From assembly GCA_963701955.1 (NCBI GenBank), contig OY969694.1:1860001-1924000 (forward strand): a stretch of 64,000 bases of DNA, read 5' to 3'. Shown here piece by piece: positions 58,751 through 64,000 of the stretch. The DNA is from Bog-473 sp963701955 (GTDB lineage Bacteria; Actinomycetota; Acidimicrobiia; Acidimicrobiales; RAAP-2). Under the pieces are notes generated by a model. That model was not told the origin of the DNA, did not search any database, and saw only the letters and a program-made list of their open reading frames with translations. Position numbers and translations under genes: made by a program. How positions within the stretch are numbered: the stretch's first letter is position 1; every line of letters starts with the position of its first letter.

Positions 58751-60141
58751 CGGTCCACCTCCCCCATGACCGGGTCGACCGACGAGATCACCGCCACGGC
58801 GTCGGCCATGAGGCCTCCGCGCAGCAGCAGCGGCAACGCCTGGAGGTTGACGAAGCTCGGACCCCGGATGTGCATCCGGTAGGGCTTGGAGGTGCCGTCC
58901 GAGACGATGTAACAGCCCAGCTCGCCCCGCGGCGACTCGATCGCCACATAGACCTCGCCCTCGGGCACCCGGAACCCCTCGGTGAAGATCTTGAAGTGGT
59001 GGATCAGCGCCTCCATGCTCTCGTCGATGCGGGCACGGGGGGGCGGTGTGATTTTGCGGTCCTGCACGCGGTAATCGCCCGCGGGCATGATCTCGGCGAT
59101 CTGGCGGATGATCTTTATCGACTCACGGATCTCGTTGAGGCGCACCGAGTAGCGGTCGAAGTTGTCGCCGTAGGTCCCGACGATCACGTCGAAGTCGAGC
59201 TCGTCGTAGGCCAGGTACGGCATGGTGCGACGCAGGTCCCACGGCACCCCGGTCGAGCGCAGGATGGGCCCGGTGACCGACAGCGCGAGGGCCTCCTCGG
59301 CCGAGAGGTTGCCGACACCCTCGGTGCGCTCGCGGAAGATGGGCTGCCCGGTGAGCAGCTCGTCATACTCGTAGCTACGGGCCAGGATGGTCTGGCACAG
59401 GACGTCGATGTCGTCCCGCCAACCGTCGGGCAGGTCGGCCGCCACGCCGCCCGGGCGGATGTAGTTGTGGTTCATGCGCAGGCCGGTGGTCTTCTCGAAG
59501 AAGGTGAGGACCATCTCGCGCTCGCGGAAGCCGTAGATCATCATTGACGTGGACCCGAGATCCATGCCGTTGGTGGCCATCCACATCAGGTGGGACGAGA
59601 CCCGGTTGAGCTCGGACATGAGCATGCGGATCCATACCGCTCGCGGCGGGAGCTCCACCCCGAGCAGGGCCTCGGTGGCCAACGAGAACACGAGCTCGTT
59701 GTTGAGCGGCGAGAGGTAGTCCATGCGCGTCACGTTGGTCGAGCCCTGGACGTAGGTGAGCTCCTCGGCGGTCTTCTCCATGCCCGTGTGGAGGTAGCCG
59801 ATCACCGGCTTGGTCCGCAGCACCGTCTCGCCGTCGAGCTCGAGCATGAGGCGCAGCACTCCGTGGGTCGACGGGTGCTGGGGCCCCATGTTGATGATCA
59901 TCGTCTGGTCGTCGTGCTGCTCGATGTCGATGTCGCCCGGGTCGACGTAGCCGCCCTCGGGCAGGCGCAGCACCGCGCCGACCTCCTGGCGCAGCTCCGA
60001 CGCCGTCGTCGTTCCCCGCGGCATCAGCTCCTGGGCGCCCTCCGAGGTCTCGGCCAGCAGGACGCGCGCCTCGGTCTCGTGCCGGGCGGCCGCCTCGTCG
60101 ACCGGCGCGGGTTCGCCGCTGAGGGTCGGGTCGTCGCTCAC
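58747..60141 (-). CDS. nuoD: NADH-quinone oxidoreductase subunit D
   Basis: 464 residues from GTG 60141 overlapping the nuoC stop; a longer upstream frame is discarded. 49-kDa-type subunit forming the quinone site: NMGPQHPSTHGVLRLMLELDGE with the quinone-site His, GYLHTGMEKTAEELTY, and ESPRGELGCYIVSDG near the end. About 70 acidic N-terminal residues precede the core. Couples quinone reduction to proton pumping. Confidence 0.96.
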   Translation of the reverse strand: MSDDPTLSGEPAPVDEAAARHETEARVLLAETSEGAQELMPRGTTTASELRQEVGAVLRLPEGGYVDPGDIDIEQHDDQTMIINMGPQHPSTHGVLRLMLELDGETVLRTKPVIGYLHTGMEKTAEELTYVQGSTNVTRMDYLSPLNNELVFSLATEALLGVELPPRAVWIRMLMSELNRVSSHLMWMATNGMDLGSTSMMIYGFREREMVLTFFEKTTGLRMNHNYIRPGGVAADLPDGWRDDIDVLCQTILARSYEYDELLTGQPIFRERTEGVGNLSAEEALALSVTGPILRSTGVPWDLRRTMPYLAYDELDFDVIVGTYGDNFDRYSVRLNEIRESIKIIRQIAEIMPAGDYRVQDRKITPPPRARIDESMEALIHHFKIFTEGFRVPEGEVYVAIESPRGELGCYIVSDGTSKPYRMHIRGPSFVNLQALPLLLRGGLMADAVAVISSVDPVMGEVDR

Positions 60142-60653
60142 CGCGGTCCCGGCGCTTCCTTGAACTGCACCGGTACCCGGCCCACGCCGTAGTCCTTGCG
60201 CAAAGGGTGGCCCTCCCAGTCCTCGGGCATGAGGATGCGCGTCATGTCGGGGTGGCCGCTGAAGACGATGCCCACCAGGTCGTAGGCCTCTCGCTCCATG
60301 GCGTCGGCCCCCGGATAGAGATCCACGATGCTGTCGACGACCGGGTCGGACTCGGGCACCTGCACCCGGATCCGCACGCGCTGACGCAGGGACAGCGACA
60401 CCAGGTTGACCACCACCTCGAAGCGCTCGGCCGTCACCTCGTCGGGGAGCGACCGGCCCGGGTGGGTGAGGTAGTCGACCGCGCAGAGGTCCGCGCACAT
60501 CTCGAAACCGGCGCCGCGGAACGCCGCCACCATCTGCGTGTAGGTGGCTCGCTGGGGGAAGGCCAACTGATCCACGGAGCGGTCGGGCAGCCGCGGCACC
60601 TCCGGGAGGACTTCCGCCGGCGTCGGAGCGGTGGTCGAGGCGGTCCCGCTCAC
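60138..60653 (-). CDS. nuoC: NADH-quinone oxidoreductase subunit C
   Basis: 171 residues from GTG 60653 overlapping the nuoB stop; the longer open frame upstream is nuoB in another frame. 30-kDa subunit signature: ERFEVVVNLVSLSLRQRVRIRVQVPE, YPGADAMEREAYDLVGIVFSGHPDMTRILMPEDWEGHPLRKDY. It brackets NuoD and NuoI in the peripheral arm. Confidence 0.95.
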   Translation of the reverse strand: MSGTASTTAPTPAEVLPEVPRLPDRSVDQLAFPQRATYTQMVAAFRGAGFEMCADLCAVDYLTHPGRSLPDEVTAERFEVVVNLVSLSLRQRVRIRVQVPESDPVVDSIVDLYPGADAMEREAYDLVGIVFSGHPDMTRILMPEDWEGHPLRKDYGVGRVPVQFKEAPGPR

Positions 60654-61210
60654 CGCGGTGTGGCCACCCGCACGGCGTCGGGAACGGTCGGCACCCAACC
60701 CCCGGTGGCCTGCTCGCCGGCCGGGACCGAAGACCCGGGTCGACGGGTGATCTCGCCCGTGCGGATCTTCTCGTGCAGGGTCAAGATCGCGTGCAGCAGC
60801 GTCTCTGGTGAGGGGGGGCAGCCCGGGGCGTAGACATCGACCGGCACGATCTGGTCGACTCCTTGCACGATGGCGTAGTTGTTGAACATCCCGCCCGTCG
60901 ACGCGCACACGCCCATGGAGATGACCCACTTGGGCTCCATCATCTGGTCGTAGACCTGGCGCAGCACCGGCGCCATCTTCTGGGACACCCGCCCGGCCAC
61001 GACCATCAGGTCGGCCTGCCGCGGGGAGGCCCGGAAAACCTCCATCCCGAGGCGGCTGATGTCGTAGTCCGCAGCGCCGACCGACATCATCTCGATGGCG
61101 CAGCAGGCCAACCCGAAGGTGGCGGGCCACACGCTGTTGCGGCGGGCCCACTTGACCAGGTCCTCGATCCGACCGGTGAGGAAATTGTGCTGGAGGTCCT
61201 CGATCCCCAT
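60650..61210 (-). CDS. nuoB: NADH-quinone oxidoreductase subunit B
   Basis: 186 residues, ATG 61210. Holds cluster N2: C36-C37 (LACCAIE), C102 (GVCASTGG) and C131 (PGCPPSPE). Family motif SRLGMEVFRASPRQADLMVVAGRV is present. A C-terminal about 25-residue extension is Pro/Gly-rich. The terminal electron donor to quinone. Confidence 0.96.
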   Translation of the reverse strand: MGIEDLQHNFLTGRIEDLVKWARRNSVWPATFGLACCAIEMMSVGAADYDISRLGMEVFRASPRQADLMVVAGRVSQKMAPVLRQVYDQMMEPKWVISMGVCASTGGMFNNYAIVQGVDQIVPVDVYAPGCPPSPETLLHAILTLHEKIRTGEITRRPGSSVPAGEQATGGWVPTVPDAVRVATPR

Positions 61211-61213
61211 CCG

Positions 61214-61685
61214 TCAGGCCGCCTCACCCGAGGTCGGGCGGGCCCCGCTGATCCGCGAGATGGTCGACTCCGAGGTGCGACTCGGCATGCCCGGCTGCAG
61301 CGTCTTGGGCGGGCCCCAGGTCAAGGCTCCGTTGGCGATCAGATAGACGAACGACACGAAGACCACCGCGGCGAAGACGATGACCTCGATCAGGCCGAAC
61401 GTGGCGATCTGATGGAAGACCACGGCCCACGGGTAGAGGAAGACGATCTCGATGTCGAAGATGATGAAGATCATGGAGACCAGGTAGAACCGCACAGGGA
61501 AGCGCTGGGGAGGCTCCACGCCGCGGGACGATGCCGCACTCGTAGGGCGCCAGCTTGGCTGCCGACGGCTTCTTGCGAGGCGCCAGCAGTGCCGAGGACA
61601 CCAGCGAGAAGGCGGTGAAGGCGAGGCCGAGCAGCCCCAGGATCAGGATCGGGAGGTACTGGTCCACTGCGGACGTTTCTACCAT
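61214..61685 (-). CDS. nuoA: NADH-quinone oxidoreductase subunit A (frameshift near 61522)
   Basis: ATG 61685 to 61214, span 3n+1. The N-terminal part (DQYLPILILGLLGLAFTAFSLV ... APYECGIVPR) and the C-terminal part (EPPQRFPVRFYLVSMIFIIFDIEIVFLYPW) are both clear NuoA but in different frames; removing one C of the CC at 61522-61523 restores ECGIVPRVEPPQRFPVRFY. Three-helix subunit near the quinone channel and first gene of the 14-gene nuo operon. It diverges from the reductase gene at 61754. Confidence 0.9.
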
Positions 61686-61741
61686 GCGACCCCGGCGCCC
61701 GGCACATCCGCGTCGCTGGTCAGAGGCACCTCCGGTGGGCC

Positions 61742-61747
61742 TACGAT
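61742..61747 (+). promoter_or_regulatory. -10 box TACGAT for the reductase gene (leaderless)
   Basis: TACGAT ends 6 nt before GTG 61754, without a ribosome site; it lies in the 68-bp gap shared with the nuo operon start. Confidence 0.55.
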
Positions 61748-61753
61748 GCCTCC

Positions 61754-63187
61754 GTGACGGCTCCAGACCCCGCTCCCCCCTCGAGCACCCCCGAAGGGTC
61801 CTCTCGTGCCGCCGCGCCGCGTGCCGCGAAGAAGGCCCCGGCGAGGGCAAGACCCTCGGGCCCCCGGGCCACCACCCGCGGACGCCGTGGGGCTCCCCAC
61901 GTCCACGACGTGCTGGTCGTGGGCGCGGGACCGGCGGGATCGTCCTGCGGCTACTGGCTGGCCCGGGCCGGCTGGGACGTGGTCGTGGTCGAGAAGAAGG
62001 AGTTCCCGAGGGAGAAGACCTGCGGCGACGGCCTGACACCGCGTGCCGTACGGCAACTGGCCGACATGGGTCTCGAGGGTGCCCTGTCCGACTCGGCGCA
62101 CCGCTACGACGGACTGCGCGCCTACGGGTTCGGCCAGTGCCTCGAAATGGCCTGGCCCGAGCATCCGAATTTCCCCGGTTACGGGTACGTCATCACCCGT
62201 CACGACCTCGACGGACTGGTGGCGCAGCACGCGGCCGACGCGGGAGCGACCATGCTGCAGGGGACCGAGGTCGTCTCCCCCGTGCTCGACGAGACGGCCG
62301 AGCGGACCGGCCCGCTGCCCACGCTGGTGGGCGTCGAGGTGAAGGGCAAGGGTGCGAGGGCCACCCGCACGCTCAAGGCGCGTTACGTGGTGGTGGCCGA
62401 CGGGTCGAACTCGCGTGTGGGACGGATGCTGGGGACGGCCCGATACCGCCAGCTCCCGATGGGCATGGCCCTGCGCGGCTATTACCGCTCGGACCGCCAC
62501 GACGACCCGTTCATTGAGTCACACCTCGACATCAGGGACGCGGAGGGCAACGTGGTCCCGGGTTACGGCTGGATCTTTCCGGTCGGCGACGGGCGGGTGA
62601 ACGTCGGGGTCGGGCTCCTCTCGACCGAGCAGCGCTGGAAGGGCATCAACACCTCGCACCTCATGGACACCTTCGTGCAGTACGCGCCGGTCTCCTGGGG
62701 CCTTGGGCCTGACACCTGCCTGGGTCCGCCGACGGGCGGCAAGCTGCCCATGGGCCTCTCCGTCGGCCCCCGGGCCGGCGGCAACGTGCTGGTGGCCGGC
62801 GACGCAGGCGGGTCCATCAACCCCTTCAACGGGGAGGGGATCGCCTACGCGTACGAAACGGGGCGACTCGCCGCCGCCGCTGCCGGTCGGGCGCTCGCCG
62901 GGGAGGGCACAGCGGCGCTGGCCGGATACGACCGCGAGCTCGCCGCGGCGTACGGGGCCTACTTCAAGGTGGCCCGCGCCTTCGTCCACCTGATCTCGCA
63001 CCCGGAGGCCATGCGGCTGTGCGTCTCCCTCGGCATGCGGTCCGAATTGCTGATGTCCCAGCTCCTGCGCATCATGTCCAACCTCATGCGGCCTGACGCC
63101 GTCGGCCCCGCCGAACTGGGATTCCGTGCCATGGAGTTGGTCTCCCGCCTCCTCCCCGACCTCGAGGTCGACGCCCCGGCTGCCTGA
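61754..63187 (+). CDS. Geranylgeranyl reductase-family FAD oxidoreductase (MenJ-like)
   Basis: 477 residues, GTG 61754. A 45-residue basic, Ala/Pro-rich N-terminus precedes an FAD-binding core: DVLVVGAGPAGSSCGYWLARAGWDVVVVEKK, TCGDGLTPRAVRQL, VVADGSNSRVGRMLG and VAGDAGGSINPFNGEGIAYAYETGR. This is the family of mycobacterial MenJ, which saturates a prenyl unit of menaquinone, and of archaeal geranylgeranyl reductases. Its place back to back with nuoA, in a window with a full menaquinol-using chain, supports a menaquinone role. Its last 104 bp overlap the convergent transporter gene. Confidence 0.88.
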   Translation: MTAPDPAPPSSTPEGSSRAAAPRAAKKAPARARPSGPRATTRGRRGAPHVHDVLVVGAGPAGSSCGYWLARAGWDVVVVEKKEFPREKTCGDGLTPRAVRQLADMGLEGALSDSAHRYDGLRAYGFGQCLEMAWPEHPNFPGYGYVITRHDLDGLVAQHAADAGATMLQGTEVVSPVLDETAERTGPLPTLVGVEVKGKGARATRTLKARYVVVADGSNSRVGRMLGTARYRQLPMGMALRGYYRSDRHDDPFIESHLDIRDAEGNVVPGYGWIFPVGDGRVNVGVGLLSTEQRWKGINTSHLMDTFVQYAPVSWGLGPDTCLGPPTGGKLPMGLSVGPRAGGNVLVAGDAGGSINPFNGEGIAYAYETGRLAAAAAGRALAGEGTAALAGYDRELAAAYGAYFKVARAFVHLISHPEAMRLCVSLGMRSELLMSQLLRIMSNLMRPDAVGPAELGFRAMELVSRLLPDLEVDAPAA

Positions 63188-64000
63188 GAGGCGGCTCAGT
63201 CGCTCCGCCAGGCTTGGCGCGCGACGGCAGGAGGAGGGCGACCACCACGGCGGCGATCCCGACGACGACGGCCGCGATGGCGAAGCCGAGGTCCATGCCG
63301 GTCACGAAGCCGTGCCGAGCCGCCGACTCGAGCGGCTGACCCACCTGGCCGGGGAGGTGCGTCGCGACTGCCAGTGCGCCGCCGAGCGACCCTTCGATCA
63401 ACGACGAGACGTGAGGCGGCACCGGCTTGTGAGCGAGTACGGGGGCCACCGCGTCGCGGAACCGCAGATTGAGGGCTGTCCCGAGGATCGCCACGCCGAG
63501 GGCACCGCCGACCTGCATGGAGGTGTCACTGGTCGCCGACCCGACGCCGGCCTCCATCGGCGGCACCGCGCCCATGATCGACTCGGTCAGTGGGGCCAAC
63601 GAGAGCCCGACACCCAAACCGAGCACGGCGATGAAGGGAAAGGCGTCGCGGTAGGTGTCGTGCACGGACGTGCCCGCCAGCAGCCCCGCCCCCGTCGCGA
63701 TCAGGAGCATCCCCACCGCAACAACAGGCTTCGTCCCGATCTTGCGCACGACCAGGACCGAGGTGGGCGCGGCGACCAACAGGACGATCGCCAGCGGAGC
63801 GATGGCCAGCCCCGTCTTCAGCGGAGTGAAGCCGAGAAAGAACTGCAGGTACTGGGTCAGGAGGAAGAACATGCCCAGGAGCGCGAACAGGACGAGGGCG
63901 AGCGATGCGATGGCCACGCTGTAGCGCCGGTTGCCGAAGAAGCGCAGTGGGAGCATCGGGTGTGCGCTGTGCCGTTCCCACAGGACGAAGGAGACGAGCA
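63084..64000 (-). CDS. MFS transporter, DHA2 (14-helix) type, N-terminus off window
   Basis: The C-terminal part of a leftward gene entering at 64000; the first codons visible read FVLWERHSAHPMLPLRFFGNRR, the usual loop between helices 8 and 9 of DHA2 drug transporters, so roughly half the protein is missing. Six to seven helices follow, including GMFFLLTQYLQFFLGFTPLKTGLA and GAVPPMEAGVGSATSDTSMQVGGALGVAILGT (motif of the EmrB/QacA group). The last about 45 residues are Arg/Gly/Pro-rich and overlap the 3' end of the reductase gene by 104 bp, so a frameshift near the real stop is possible. Confidence 0.82.
   Translation of the reverse strand, partial: LVSFVLWERHSAHPMLPLRFFGNRRYSVAIASLALVLFALLGMFFLLTQYLQFFLGFTPLKTGLAIAPLAIVLLVAAPTSVLVVRKIGTKPVVAVGMLLIATGAGLLAGTSVHDTYRDAFPFIAVLGLGVGLSLAPLTESIMGAVPPMEAGVGSATSDTSMQVGGALGVAILGTALNLRFRDAVAPVLAHKPVPPHVSSLIEGSLGGALAVATHLPGQVGQPLESAARHGFVTGMDLGFAIAAVVVGIAAVVVALLLPSRAKPGGATEPPLRQPGRRPRGRGGGGRPTPWHGIPVRRGRRRQAA

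Noticed and set aside
1..64000. tRNA, rRNA, insertion sequence or prophage signatures
   Set aside because: No transposase, integrase, terminal repeats or RNA gene signatures were seen; intergenic gaps are too short to hide them.

Overview
The window reads as a 64 kb chromosomal stretch of a high-GC aerobic actinobacterium. Gene content points to an Acidimicrobiia-like lineage, but this is inference: there is no rRNA or marker tree here. Evidence for Actinobacteria: a mycofactocin (mft) cluster with an NDMA-dependent alcohol dehydrogenase, a diheme QcrC and multi-span QcrA (bcc-aa3 supercomplex), a four-subunit CtaCDEF oxidase, a HelD-type RNA polymerase recycling helicase, a geranylgeranyl-reductase homologue next to complex I, many GTG starts with GTGA/ATGA overlaps, and many promoters whose -10 box (TANNNT) lies 6-8 nt before the start codon (leaderless transcripts).

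Layout. 1-6.6 kb: mycofactocin locus. mftA-mftB-mftC-mftE-SDR runs leftward; mftF and mftD run rightward; an NDMA-dependent alcohol dehydrogenase converges on mftD. The 39-residue MftA precursor (ends IDGMCGVY) lies at 2505-2624. 6.7-12.6 kb: alpha/beta hydrolase, DedA membrane protein, a GH1-fold protein lacking both catalytic Glu, two membrane proteins, an enoyl-CoA hydratase homologue, a CopD-like protein. 12.7-23.4 kb: tatA, ctaC-ctaD-ctaF (rightward) and ctaE-qcrC-qcrA-qcrB (leftward), flanking an MFS carrier, an ArsR-SRPBCC fusion with a likely autoregulatory operator, and a class III cyclase joined to a YHS-type Cys cluster. 23.5-31.4 kb: HelD-like helicase, then a tightly coupled ybjQ-like/hemE/hemH/hemY/lnt operon. 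31.5-36.8 kb: HAD phosphatase and a large DUF2156 membrane protein overlapped by a DUF2252 gene. 36.9-42.6 kb: lipoprotein, membrane-fusion adaptor with inserted Calx-beta repeats, and MacB-like ABC ATPase and permease, followed by a convergent Gly/Ala/Ser-rich secreted protein. 42.7-45.6 kb: TauD-like dioxygenase and two SDRs. 45.6-61.7 kb: complete 14-gene nuoA-N operon (leftward). 61.75-64 kb: FAD-dependent geranylgeranyl-reductase-type enzyme and a truncated DHA2 MFS transporter.

How it fits together: complex I, the menaquinone-type reductase, QcrABC and CtaCDEF form one respiratory chain; hemE/hemH/hemY supply haem; TatA may serve Rieske export; the mycofactocin genes supply a redox cofactor for nicotinoprotein dehydrogenases such as the adjacent alcohol dehydrogenase and SDR. 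Five genes (cyclase, DUF2252, nuoL, nuoN, nuoA) carry apparent single-base frameshifts, most at short G/C runs, more consistent with sequence or assembly error than gene decay. Allowing for them, no gap between genes exceeds about 190 bp.
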